9,421 nt of DNA. It comes from CAZTPH01 sp031552655. Lineage in GTDB: Bacteria > Pseudomonadota > Gammaproteobacteria > UBA9339. Shown here one piece after another: positions 1 through 6,682 of this stretch (the stretch's first letter is position 1; the number at the start of each line of letters is the position of its first letter). Made by a program: the position numbers and the translations under genes. The stretch spans positions 1 to 9,421 of the forward strand of contig JAVBML010000067.1 in assembly GCA_031552655.1 (NCBI GenBank). Direction: 5' to 3'. Under the pieces are notes generated by a model that saw only the letters and a list, made by a program, of their open reading frames with translations, made no database searches and was not told the origin of the DNA.

Positions 1-37
1 CCCTAAACGTACTCGTCTTAACGCAGCAAGTTAATTG

Positions 38-176
38 GCCTCGGCCGTCCCGCAGCTGGAATACGCTACTATGACTTAACGCTTAGTATAGATTTTTAGC
101 ACTCGCTTTGCTCTACTAAAAACCCTCACCTACCTCGGACTACTAGCCTACACTTCGTTCTCCTTGGCTAGCAGCG
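38..176 (+). repeat. left arm of 139-bp inverted repeat
   Basis: This segment is the reverse complement of 9282-9420 with one mismatch (T84 against the complement of C9374), following the rule x pairs with 9458-x. Identity stops abruptly at both edges: G37 does not match the complement of G9421, and A177 onward differs from the sequence before 9282. The arm contains internal stem-loops: TTTTTAG (93-99) with CTAAAAA (116-122), and CTAGCC (143-148) with GGCTAG (166-171), extendable past an A/C mismatch to 140-174. No long reading frame is visible in it. It is followed directly by the truncated translocase gene. It is most simply read as the terminal inverted repeat of a multicopy element. A dispersed palindromic repeat, or an assembly artefact at the sequence ends, are the alternatives. 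Confidence 0.93.
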
Positions 177-177
177 A

Positions 178-1539
178 TTGATTGTCTATATTCATAGCAT
201 ATTGAAGATAACTAAGGATGTGCTAGTACTGGCGGAACTTGGTGGTGAAAGCATTAGTGCCATTAAGATATGGTTCGTGTTACCTATTTCCATGGCTTTC
301 ATGTTTGTCTACATTAAGCTATCTGATATCTTCAGTCGCAGCAAATTATTTCACTTAATGAACTGGTTTTTTATCAGCTATTTTGTTCTTTTTGCTTTCG
401 TACTTTATCCTCGCACTGATTATTTTTTAATAAATTTTGGAAAATCTGGAATTTTTGCTTCGGCAAGTCTAAAGTATATTCTACCCATTATTAGCAGATG
501 GCACTATGCACTATTTTATGCCTTTGCGGAGATGTGGGTCACCATCATGCTTTCCATATCACTGTGGCAGGCAGTTAATCACGTAACTAACCTTGAGGAA
601 TCGAAGCGATTTTATCCGATACTTGGAGTTATTGCGCAGTTTGGCTTGATGATCGCAAGTATTTTAGCTAAATCATTTGTGGTGCCCGGGGAATATACTT
701 GGCAATTAACGCTGAATAAAATTACAATTTCCATTGTTGTCGCTGGAGTTTTACTATCTTTTTTTATCGCTAGATTAACTAGCATCGTTAGTCCCGAGGT
801 ATTTAATGGTAAAGTTTTCGATGGAGAGAATAAAGCTAGGCACCGGATAAGTTTAGTGGAGAGTTTGAAAACAATTTTTTCCTCTAAGCCCATACTGATG
901 ATTACTACTATGCTTTTTTGCTACAACTTTTCCATGAATCTTATGGAGGGCGTATGGAAAAAATCCGTTGAGCTATTTTTGAACAATGATGCCAATGGTA
1001 TTCAACGTTTCATGGGTGATGTCAGTTTTTGGGTTTCTATATTTAGCATCTTATTTGCTATGATTGGTATGTACATAATCCGTAAGTATAAGTGGCTAGT
1101 GTCCGCTTTAATCTCTCCCTGTGTTTTTATGCTAACAGGGATGGTGTTTTTTTGCTGTCTTATTTTTAAAGATAATTTATTGGGCATCGTGCTATCTTTT
1201 TCTCTTTCGAAGGTAGCTGCCTATGGGGGAGCAATTCATGTTATTTTTACTCGTTCTACTAAAAATACTATCTTTGACGTTACCAAGGAGATGAGTTATA
1301 TACCGCTGGAAACTACTTTAAAAACCAAGGGTAAGGCTGCCGCTGAGCTAATTGGCATGCGCTTTGGCAAGGGCTGTGGATCATTGGTACAGCAGATATT
1401 GCTTATGCTGTGCCTCGGATCGTCTTTATTGGATCTGGCCCCCGCTATTTTTATAATATTTATGATGTCTATGATTTGCTGGATATATGCTATTTTAGCG
1501 CTAAATAAATTCAATTATATATCCACTAAAAATACATAA
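178..1539 (+). pseudogene. tlc: ATP/ADP translocase, 5'-truncated
   Basis: This is a nucleotide transporter of the Tlc/NTT family, a 12-helix inner-membrane carrier that intracellular bacteria use to exchange ADP for host ATP. The frame encodes 453 residues against about 500 in Rickettsia Tlc. Family landmarks, as I recall the Rickettsia protein, are KD near residue 13, GGESI at 22-26, YIKLSDI at 45-51, AFAEMW at 115-120, MEGVWKKSV at 256-264, EMSYIPLETTLKTKGKAA at 371-388 and RFGKGCG at 395-401. The charged residues K13, E118, E257 and K398 probably correspond to the transport-critical lysines and glutamates of the family. The first visible residue corresponds to roughly residue 40-45 of the full protein, so the N-terminal tail and part of helix 1 are missing. 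The break coincides with the edge of the inverted repeat at 176. The only upstream start is TTG at 178, without a ribosome binding site, and an in-frame TAG at 169-171 lies within the repeat. The rest is open, which suggests recent damage. Confidence 0.85.
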
Positions 1540-1554
1540 CTTACCAATGCATAG

Positions 1555-1583
1555 CTGGTCCCCATGAATCCCATGGAGACCAG
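1555..1583. terminator. hairpin terminator between convergent genes
   Basis: CTGGTC (1555-1560) pairs with GACCAG (1578-1583), and inside it CCATG (1562-1566) pairs with CATGG (1572-1576) around a 5-base loop, with a single C/A mismatch between the stems. It lies 15 bp after the translocase stop and 23 bp before the end of the convergent hsp20 gene, so it is placed to serve both. Neither side carries a clear T tract, so the termination mechanism is uncertain. Confidence 0.6.
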
Positions 1584-1606
1584 GGATGTATTCTAAAATA
1601 TATGAT

Positions 1607-2047
1607 CTATTCTGCTTTTATTTCGATTTTTTTAGCCATACTCTGCTTAAGTTTTGGTAGAATGATGGTTAAAACACCGTGGTTACTTTTGGCAGAAATT
1701 TTTTCCTCATCTATAGCGCCAGGTAGGGCTATGCTGCGATAGAAAGAACCCTTGATACGTTCATAGTAGATACAATTATCTTTTTTATCTTCCTTCTGAC
1801 ATTTAGTATCTCTTTCTCCCCTGATAGTTAAAGTATGGTTGTCGAATTGTATATCAACGTTGTTTGGTTCAACTCCTGGAATATCTACTTTTACTACGAT
1901 TTGTTTTTCCTCATCGATGACATCAATTTTAGGTTGCCAGCTAAAATCATTTTTATGGGGATAAAAATCATCATCGAAAATTTTTAGACGCCGATTAAAA
2001 TCACCCAATATTGGTAGAAAAGAAAACGGACCAGTTACATTAGACAT
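1607..2047 (-). CDS. small heat-shock protein, Hsp20/IbpA family
   Basis: A cytosolic ATP-independent holdase chaperone of the alpha-crystallin family, 146 residues with the start used here. The alpha-crystallin domain covers about residues 39-136: PKIDVIDEEKQI (39-50), the DIPGVEP turn (55-61), a charged loop (77-93), the FYRSIALP strand (102-109) and the signature AKSNHGVLTIILP (119-131). The C-terminal IEI (141-143) is the I-x-I motif that drives oligomer assembly. A GTG two codons upstream (2053) is also in frame, but it falls inside the AGGAGG ribosome binding site at 2053-2058, which sits 5 bases before the ATG at 2047; the ATG is therefore preferred. The gene has its own promoter-like sequence and lies downstream of a broken paralogue on the same strand. 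Confidence 0.93.
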   Translation of the reverse strand: MSNVTGPFSFLPILGDFNRRLKIFDDDFYPHKNDFSWQPKIDVIDEEKQIVVKVDIPGVEPNNVDIQFDNHTLTIRGERDTKCQKEDKKDNCIYYERIKGSFYRSIALPGAIDEEKISAKSNHGVLTIILPKLKQSMAKKIEIKAE

Positions 2048-2052
2048 AGACA

Positions 2053-2058
2053 CCTCCT
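2053..2058 (-). promoter_or_regulatory. strong ribosome binding site of hsp20
   Basis: AGGAGG on the minus strand, 5 bases before ATG 2047. It decides the start in favour of the ATG rather than the overlapping GTG at 2053. An all-A/T stem, TTAATT (2071-2076) with AATTAA (2058-2063), abuts it and could weakly mask the site at low temperature; that last point is speculation. Confidence 0.75.
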
Positions 2059-2089
2059 TAATTGATTGATAATTAATGAACTATCTATA

Positions 2090-2126
2090 AAAACATACGA
2101 TATTAATTCCTAATACCGTATGTTTT
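2090..2126 (-). other. dyad symmetry at the hsp20 transcription start
   Basis: A 10-bp perfect inverted repeat, AAAACATACG (2090-2099) with CGTATGTTTT (2117-2126), continues inward through five more pairs if one G-U (minus-strand RNA) is allowed. On the minus strand it is followed by a short run of T. It directly abuts the -10 element at 2127-2132 and covers the predicted start point. It is either an operator for a repressor of hsp20 or an AT-rich terminator for the upstream broken hsp20 gene. It does not match the CIRCE consensus bound by HrcA. Confidence 0.5.
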
Positions 2127-2155
2127 ATCCTAGCATGGCATCCAGCCAAGTGCAA
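2127..2155 (-). promoter_or_regulatory. putative sigma-70-type promoter of hsp20
   Basis: On the minus strand, TTGCAC (2150-2155) and TAGGAT (2127-2132) are separated by 17 bp, and the -10 is preceded by TGC, giving an extended -10. The predicted leader is about 73 bases. A sigma-32 reading was considered (CTTG box, then CCAT), but the CCCCAT-type box is incomplete. Confidence 0.45.
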
Positions 2156-2201
2156 GTTTTTCGTATTAATCGCCTTATGATATTGTTAATTTTTTTCACT
2201 A

Positions 2202-2233
2202 GGAGAGAGGTTCTCAGTATTCTCCATCTCTCC
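2202..2233 (-). terminator. stem-loop after the broken hsp20 gene
   Basis: GGAGAGA (2202-2208) pairs with TCTCTCC (2227-2233). It begins 8 bases past the stop of the broken hsp20 gene in the minus direction. There is no T tract after it, so it may stabilise the 3' end rather than terminate by itself. Confidence 0.35.
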
Positions 2234-2240
2234 CGGAAAG

Positions 2241-2717
2241 CTATTCTTGAATAGTTATTTTTTTAGCATTGCTTTCTTTCACTTTAGGCAAAACTATGGT
2301 TAGAAGCCCGTGTTTGATTTTAGCCGTTGCTCCATCGGCATTTACGGATACGGGTAGTTCAATGTATCTATGAAAGGATCGGCGGCTTCTATCTCGCTTA
2401 TCTTTATGGGAAAATCTTAGCACCGTTGTGCCCTTAATTATCAGAGTATTATTGTCAATGCCTAGCTCCATATCCTTGGGCTCAATGCCGGGGACATATA
2501 TATAAATAATGAGTTGTTTTTTTTAATTAATTATTTATACGCCTGTATTCCTACTGTATAAATCAGAATATAAGGAAGAGCTAAGGTCGTGAAAAAAATT
2601 GTCAAAATCTTTTATCAGTGGATTTAGGGTTCTAGGATGAGCCATGGTAGAAAGATTACATGCAAATACAATTCCTAGGATGGCTAAGATATTCTGAGGA
2701 TTATAGTTTTTCTTCAT
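2241..2717 (-). pseudogene. exported small heat-shock protein, broken by in-frame stops
   Basis: The minus strand keeps one reading frame from ATG 2717 to TAG 2241 but is interrupted by two TAA codons (2535-2537 and 2523-2525) only three codons apart. The N-terminal part (60 residues) starts with KK, then a hydrophobic core NILAILGIVFACNL and a plausible signal peptidase site after STMA, so the original protein was probably secreted to the periplasm. Its mature start resembles the N-terminal arm of Hsp20 proteins. After the stops the frame resumes as KKQLIIYIYVPGIEPKD, matching EEKQIVVKVDIPGVEPNN of the intact paralogue, then KHGLLTIVLPK and the C-terminal ITI motif. The short stretch expected before KQL (about 10 residues, like PKIDVIDE) is degraded or deleted. 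The promoter, the GGAGG ribosome binding site (2722-2726) and the rest of the frame are intact, so inactivation looks recent. A sequencing error is less likely because two stops are involved. Confidence 0.8.
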
Positions 2718-2752
2718 GGTGCCTCCGCTATGTTTTATTTTTGGTTATTACA

Positions 2753-2781
2753 AATATAATTTGAGAAATGAATTTTGTAAA
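2753..2781 (-). promoter_or_regulatory. sigma-70-type promoter of the broken hsp20 gene
   Basis: On the minus strand, TTTACA (2776-2781, 5 of 6 consensus bases) and TATATT (2753-2758, 5 of 6) are 17 bp apart. The predicted leader is about 30 bases and includes the GGAGG site. The promoter is still well formed although the gene is not. Confidence 0.55.
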
Positions 2782-2872
2782 TATAGCTTATTATTTTATG
2801 AACATATATTACGATTAACTAAGTTTAGGTCAGTTTCGGATAATAAAATCAGTATTATGACCATAATATATC

Positions 2873-2901
2873 TTGCCAGCCATTTTATTTCTGGCTATAT
2901 T
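2873..2901 (+). promoter_or_regulatory. sigma-70-type promoter of htpG
   Basis: TTGCCA (2873-2878, 5 of 6) and TATATT (2896-2901, 5 of 6) are 17 bp apart. The start would fall near 2908, giving a leader of about 36 bases ending in GAGGTGA (2934-2940) before ATG 2944. The -35 lies in TCTTGCC, but no sigma-32 CCCCAT box follows, so heat induction is not evident here. Confidence 0.6.
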
Positions 2902-2943
2902 TTAAGTATCAATAACAGATAGTAAATAGGTTAGAGGTGACAT

Positions 2944-4827
2944 ATGAAAAAAGATACCCTAGGGTTTCAAGCCGAAGTTAAACAATTACTCCAATTGGTA
3001 ACTCACTCTCTATATAGCAATCGGGAGATCTTTCTTAGGGAGTTAATATCCAATGCGTCGGATGCTGCCGACAAGTTAAGATTTGAGGCGCTATCTAATC
3101 CCGAGTTCTATGAAGATGATGGTGAATTAAAAATTTGGATAGATATAGATACTAAAGCTAGAACCATCACGGTAAGGGATAATGGCATTGGTATGAGTCG
3201 CGATGAAGTCATCGCAAATTTAGGTACTATTGCCAAGTCTGGCACCCGGGAATTTTTGAATTCTCTTAGCGCGGAACAGATGAAAGATACTAAGCTGATT
3301 GGCCAATTTGGCGTAGGTTTTTACTCTAGTTTTGTGGTTGCTGAAAAGGTGACTGTTAGGACTCGCAGGGCCGGTCTTGATAAAAAATTTGGCGTAGTGT
3401 GGGAGTCGACGGGCGAAGGAGATTTTAGTGTAGCAGATATTGAGAAAGTGGAACGTGGTACGGAAATTACACTGCACATCAAAAAAGATGATGCTGATCT
3501 TTTAGATCATTGGAAAATTCGCCAAATTATTACCAAATATTCGGATCACATCGTTCTGCCCATAGTGATGAAAAAACCTTTGGATGAGAAACAAAAGGTG
3601 GCGGAAGATGAGGTTGTGAATAGAGCCACTGCTCTTTGGACATTACCAAAAAGTGAAATAAAGGATGAGGAATATCGAGAACTTTATCATCATGTTAGCC
3701 ATGATTTTGAAGACCCATTGCTGTGGAGTCACAATCGCGTAGAGGGAAAATTGGAATATATTACGCTGCTCTATATTCCCCAGCGTGCTCCCTTTGATTT
3801 TTGGACCAGAGATAAAAAGAGGGGGATTAGGCTCTATGTGCAACGGGTATTTATTATGGATGATGCGGAACAACTTTTACCTAATTATTTACGATTTGTT
3901 CAGGGCATCGTGGACTCCAAGGATTTACCATTGAATGTTTCCCGGGAAATTTTGCAGAATAATCGTGTTATCGAACAGATTAGGGCGGGTATAGTTAAGA
4001 GAGTTTTAGATATGCTGGATAAATTGGCTACCCAGGAACCGGAAAAATATGCCAAATTTTGGCAAGCCTTTGGCAATGTATTGAAGGAAGGAATGGTGGA
4101 GGATCCTAGCAATCGTGATACCATTGCTAAGTTACTCAGGTTTGCTTCAACGAAAAATAATGGCGATGAACAAAATGTTACTCTGGACGATTATCTTGGG
4201 CGCATGCCTCGGGAACAGGAACAAATCTATTACATAGGTGCCGAGAGTTTTAGTGTAGCTAAAAATAGCCCTCACCTAGAGGTATTCATAAAAAATGACA
4301 TTGAAGTTTTATTGCTCAGTGATCGCATTGATGAATGGTGGTTAACACATTACCGAGAGTACCAAGGTAAAAAGTTACAATCAATTACCAAGGGAGATGT
4401 GGATTTAGCTAAATTGGTTAAAAATGAAAACGTCGAAAATCGGGATAAGCTAAAGGAGGAGTACGCTGACATTATTAAAAAAATGAAAAATGATCTCGGG
4501 GAAAAAGTTTCCGCCGTTCGTCTGAGTGATCGACTTACGGATTCTCCCGTGTGCATCGTTACGACGGAGGATGATTTGAGCTATAATATGCAGCGAATTA
4601 TGTCTAATTTTGGCCAGGAAGTGCCAAAGAGCAAACCAATTTTGGAGTTAAACCCTGGGCATCCATTAGTTAGAAAACTGCAACATCTGGAAGATGATGA
4701 ACTTTTCTCCGAGTGGAGCCATCTTTTCTATGAACAAGCTTTGTTGCTAGCGGGGGGTAAATTAGACGATTTGGCAGCTTTTGCTAGGAGAATGAATCGC
4801 TTGCTTACACCGGAGAATCCTGGCTAA
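2944..4827 (+). CDS. htpG: chaperone HtpG (bacterial Hsp90)
   Basis: The cytosolic dimeric ATP-dependent chaperone of the Hsp90 family, 627 residues, a normal full length for proteobacteria. The N-terminal GHKL ATPase domain shows all nucleotide-binding motifs: RELISNASDAADKLR (32-46) with the catalytic glutamate E33 and Mg-binding N37, RDNGIGMS (78-85) with D79, GTIAKSGT (94-101) in the lid, and GQFGVGFYS (120-128). The middle domain includes GIRLYVQRVFI, and the C-terminal dimerisation domain ends LLTPENPG without an MEEVD tail, as expected for bacteria. The ribosome binding site GAGGTGA precedes the ATG by 3 bases. The gene is transcribed divergently from the small heat-shock pair, so stress chaperones cluster here. 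The TLGFQ-type N-terminus and the ISNASDAADKLRFEAL stretch resemble gammaproteobacterial rather than Rickettsiales HtpG. Confidence 0.98.
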   Translation: MKKDTLGFQAEVKQLLQLVTHSLYSNREIFLRELISNASDAADKLRFEALSNPEFYEDDGELKIWIDIDTKARTITVRDNGIGMSRDEVIANLGTIAKSGTREFLNSLSAEQMKDTKLIGQFGVGFYSSFVVAEKVTVRTRRAGLDKKFGVVWESTGEGDFSVADIEKVERGTEITLHIKKDDADLLDHWKIRQIITKYSDHIVLPIVMKKPLDEKQKVAEDEVVNRATALWTLPKSEIKDEEYRELYHHVSHDFEDPLLWSHNRVEGKLEYITLLYIPQRAPFDFWTRDKKRGIRLYVQRVFIMDDAEQLLPNYLRFVQGIVDSKDLPLNVSREILQNNRVIEQIRAGIVKRVLDMLDKLATQEPEKYAKFWQAFGNVLKEGMVEDPSNRDTIAKLLRFASTKNNGDEQNVTLDDYLGRMPREQEQIYYIGAESFSVAKNSPHLEVFIKNDIEVLLLSDRIDEWWLTHYREYQGKKLQSITKGDVDLAKLVKNENVENRDKLKEEYADIIKKMKNDLGEKVSAVRLSDRLTDSPVCIVTTEDDLSYNMQRIMSNFGQEVPKSKPILELNPGHPLVRKLQHLEDDELFSEWSHLFYEQALLLAGGKLDDLAAFARRMNRLLTPENPG

Positions 4828-4850
4828 ACTATAAAAGTATCATGTTGTGA

Positions 4851-4953
4851 CTAGGTGCCTGTGAGGATATCTAGATTTATTATTTTGGCAGATCTATTAA
4901 CGTGCATAAATGGAGTGGATTTTTAAATCCAACGGTGCGATGGATGCACCTAG
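4851..4953 (+). other. multi-stem non-coding element after htpG
   Basis: The 239 bp between htpG and the thioesterase gene hold no gene I can support. CTAGGTGC (4851-4858) and GCACCTAG (4946-4953) are perfect complements and would close a junction over two hairpins: TAGATTT (4872-4878) with AGATCTA (4890-4896), one G-U pair, and TGGATTT (4916-4922) with AAATCCA (4925-4931). A competing small hairpin GGTGC (4934-4938) with GCACC (4946-4950) uses the same 3' arm. The layout resembles a structured leader or small RNA, but such pairings are not rare by chance at this length and I recognise no known RNA family. Confidence 0.25.
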
Positions 4954-4959
4954 AGGTAT

Positions 4960-5010
4960 GTTACCATGGAGGGTTAGAAGATGGTTTCAGATGGTTACGG
5001 GGTTTTATTT
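4960..5010 (+). terminator. possible terminator upstream of thioesterase gene
   Basis: GTTACCAT (4960-4967) pairs with ATGGTTAC (4991-4998) except for one T-T mismatch, and is followed by GGGG and a T-rich run (5003-5010). It could end htpG transcription. The loop is long (23 bases), so the call is weak. Confidence 0.3.
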
Positions 5011-5066
5011 AATTTCTAAATTCCATTTTATGAAGAAGGTTTTTTGAATTTTTTAGTGGGCCTGCT

Positions 5067-5471
5067 ATGAATAGTAATACTAAATTTATTTGGGAAGGAG
5101 AGGTACGGGATAGTGAGTTGGATTTTCAAGGCATCGTTAATAATGCTAACTATTTTGTTTACATGGCCCATGCTAGACATCGGCACTTAAAAAGTTTGGG
5201 CATAGATTGTTGTACCATGCATGAGCTAGGTTTTGATCTTTTACTAAAGAGCGCCACGGTTGATTACAAGGCATCTCTAAAAAGTGGTGATGAATTTATT
5301 GTTACCTCCATTTTAGAACCGGTCGGTAGAATTCGCTTTGTTTTCTGCCAGGATGTTATTCGCAAAAGTGATCAAAAAATAGTTGCCACCGGTAGGAACA
5401 TGGGAGTATGCGTTGCCAGGTCATCGGGTCGCCCCTTTATGCCCGACGCATTGAAAATATTATTACAATAG
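5067..5471 (+). CDS. acyl-CoA thioesterase, 4HBT/YbgC-like hotdog fold
   Basis: A 134-residue single hotdog-domain protein of the 4-hydroxybenzoyl-CoA thioesterase family, expected to hydrolyse acyl-CoA or related thioesters in the cytosol. The family signature is RDSELDFQGIVNNANYFVYM (14-33), where D19 takes the place of the catalytic aspartate, G22 starts the central helix and NNANY follows. The second half (VDYKASLKSGDEFIV, 65-79; residues 88-115) forms the beta-sheet strands. Length and layout fit YbgC/FadM-type enzymes; the substrate cannot be told from sequence. The ribosome binding site before ATG 5067 is weak (AGTGGG). It ends 7 bp before rlmN and is very likely cotranscribed with it. 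Confidence 0.82.
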   Translation: MNSNTKFIWEGEVRDSELDFQGIVNNANYFVYMAHARHRHLKSLGIDCCTMHELGFDLLLKSATVDYKASLKSGDEFIVTSILEPVGRIRFVFCQDVIRKSDQKIVATGRNMGVCVARSSGRPFMPDALKILLQ

Positions 5472-5478
5472 AGCGTCG

Positions 5479-6522
5479 GTGACAAAAATCAATCTATTAA
5501 ATTATAGTATCTCTGCTTTGGAAAATTTTTTTCTTGAGCTAGGAGAAAAGCCATTTCGAGCCACGCAGTTACTTAAGTGGATATACCAACTGGGAAATCG
5601 GGATTTTGCTACGATGACCAATCTTTCTCAGCATCTTAGACAGTACCTGATTACTCACTGCGAGATTGCTGTTCCGGAGCAAGTGGAGGAGCAAATTGCT
5701 GTGGATGGTACGAAAAAATGGTTACTTAGATTAGTCGATGGAAATTTCATTGAAACCGTTTACATTCCCGAAGATGGCAGGGGTACGCTTTGTGTTTCGT
5801 CGCAGGTTGGATGTCCCGTAGGTTGCTCCTTTTGTGCCACAGGATTTTTAGGATTTAAGCGCAATCTAAGTTTAGCGGAGATTATTGGGCAGCTTTGGTT
5901 TGCGGTGCATAAACTTTCTCCTCTGAAGGGAGTCCGTGCTCACGCAATAACCAATGTGGTTTTCATGGGTATGGGGGAACCTCTGTTGAATTATGAGAGT
6001 GTTATTCAAGCGGTGGAGCTAATGCTTAGTCACAGTGCCTACGGATTATCTAAATATAGAGTAACTTTGAGTACCTGTGGCATAGTTCCGGGGTTGAGGC
6101 GGCTAAGGAATGATAGTGAGATTGCCATTGCTATTTCATTGCATGCCGTTGATGATGTTTTAAGGAGTCAATTAATTCCCATAAATGAGAAATTTCCTTT
6201 GACGACACTTATGGAAGTATGCAATGACTATTTTAAGGATAGAAGAAGATTCGTTACCATTGAATACATCATGCTAGATGGTATCAACGACAGTTTGGGG
6301 CAGGCTAGGCAGCTAGCCAAATTATTATCTCATGGGCGCTATAAGGTAAATTTAATACCCGGCAATTTAACGGGCAATGATAATTTTAGGCCTTCAAGGC
6401 AGGAGCAAATTGATAGTTTCCGTGGGGTTTTGCTGGCCACTGGGATTAATACTATTACGCGAAAATCTCGAGGTGCAGAGATTAGGGCTGCCTGTGGCCA
6501 ACTTATGGCAAAAACGATTTAG
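5479..6522 (+). CDS. rlmN: 23S rRNA/tRNA adenine-C2 methyltransferase RlmN
   Basis: A radical-SAM enzyme that methylates C2 of A2503 in 23S rRNA and A37 of several tRNAs, improving decoding accuracy. 347 residues, near normal length. The 4Fe-4S cluster motif CxxxCxxC is C112, C116, C119. The two catalytic cysteines of the dual-methylation mechanism are C105 and C339 (E. coli C118 and C355), and E92 matches the proton-abstracting E105. GMGEPLLNY (164-172) is the SAM-binding segment and RKSRGAEIRAACGQL (328-342) the C-terminal signature. The start is GTG at 5479, chosen because the protein then begins with TKINLLNYS, the usual RlmN N-terminus; its ribosome binding site is poor, so translation may be coupled to the thioesterase gene 7 bp upstream. 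tRNA genes, its substrate class, follow immediately. Confidence 0.97.
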   Translation: MTKINLLNYSISALENFFLELGEKPFRATQLLKWIYQLGNRDFATMTNLSQHLRQYLITHCEIAVPEQVEEQIAVDGTKKWLLRLVDGNFIETVYIPEDGRGTLCVSSQVGCPVGCSFCATGFLGFKRNLSLAEIIGQLWFAVHKLSPLKGVRAHAITNVVFMGMGEPLLNYESVIQAVELMLSHSAYGLSKYRVTLSTCGIVPGLRRLRNDSEIAIAISLHAVDDVLRSQLIPINEKFPLTTLMEVCNDYFKDRRRFVTIEYIMLDGINDSLGQARQLAKLLSHGRYKVNLIPGNLTGNDNFRPSRQEQIDSFRGVLLATGINTITRKSRGAEIRAACGQLMAKTI

Positions 6523-6523
6523 T

Positions 6524-6557
6524 TTCTATTGCTATTAGGTTGTCTAATGTAATAGAA
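6524..6557 (+). terminator. stem-loop directly after rlmN
   Basis: TTCTATT (6524-6530) pairs with AATAGAA (6551-6557), and ATTAG (6534-6538) pairs with CTAAT (6544-6548) inside, separated by a small 3/2 internal loop. It starts one base after the rlmN stop codon. There is no T tract. It overlaps the predicted promoter of tRNA-Pro, so it may mark the 3' end of the rlmN transcript. Confidence 0.4.
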
Positions 6558-6568
6558 TAGTAAATAAT
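6540..6568 (+). promoter_or_regulatory. putative promoter of tRNA-Pro
   Basis: TTGTCT (6540-6545, 4 of 6) and AATAAT (6563-6568, 5 of 6) are 17 bp apart, placing a start near 6575, about 12 bases before the mature tRNA. No GC-rich stringent discriminator is visible. Confidence 0.4.
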
Positions 6569-6586
6569 ACTACTATGGAACAGAGG

Positions 6587-6663
6587 CGGGGTGTGGCGTA
6601 GTCTGGTAGCGTACTTGCATGGGGTGCAAGTGGTCGTCGGTTCAAATCCGGCCACCCCGACCA
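6587..6663 (+). tRNA. tRNA-Pro (anticodon GGG)
   Basis: A complete 77-base cloverleaf with encoded CCA. The acceptor stem is CGGGGTG (6587-6593) with CACCCCG (6653-6659), keeping the C1-G72 pair typical of bacterial tRNA-Pro, and discriminator A6660. The anticodon stem is CTTGC (6614-6618) with GCAAG (6626-6630), loop ATGGGGT, anticodon GGG at 6621-6623, reading CCC and CCU. The T arm contains GGTTCAAATCC. It lies 64 bp after rlmN and 19 bp before a membrane-protein gene with which it is probably cotranscribed. Confidence 0.97.
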
Positions 6664-6682
6664 GTTTGTTGGATCTACAAGC

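Noticed and set aside
96..104. TTAGCACTC inside the repeat arm is an exact half-site of the CIRCE heat-shock operator, suggestive beside chaperone genes.
   Set aside because: The required second half GAGTGCTAA is absent after the 9-base spacer, where TACTAAAAA stands instead, and the half-site belongs to the repeat, far from the chaperone promoters.
2716..2922. Plus-strand frame of 68 codons between the broken hsp20 gene and htpG.
   Set aside because: Its ATG overlaps the start of the minus-strand gene, it has no ribosome binding site, and it runs through both divergent promoters; no family resemblance.
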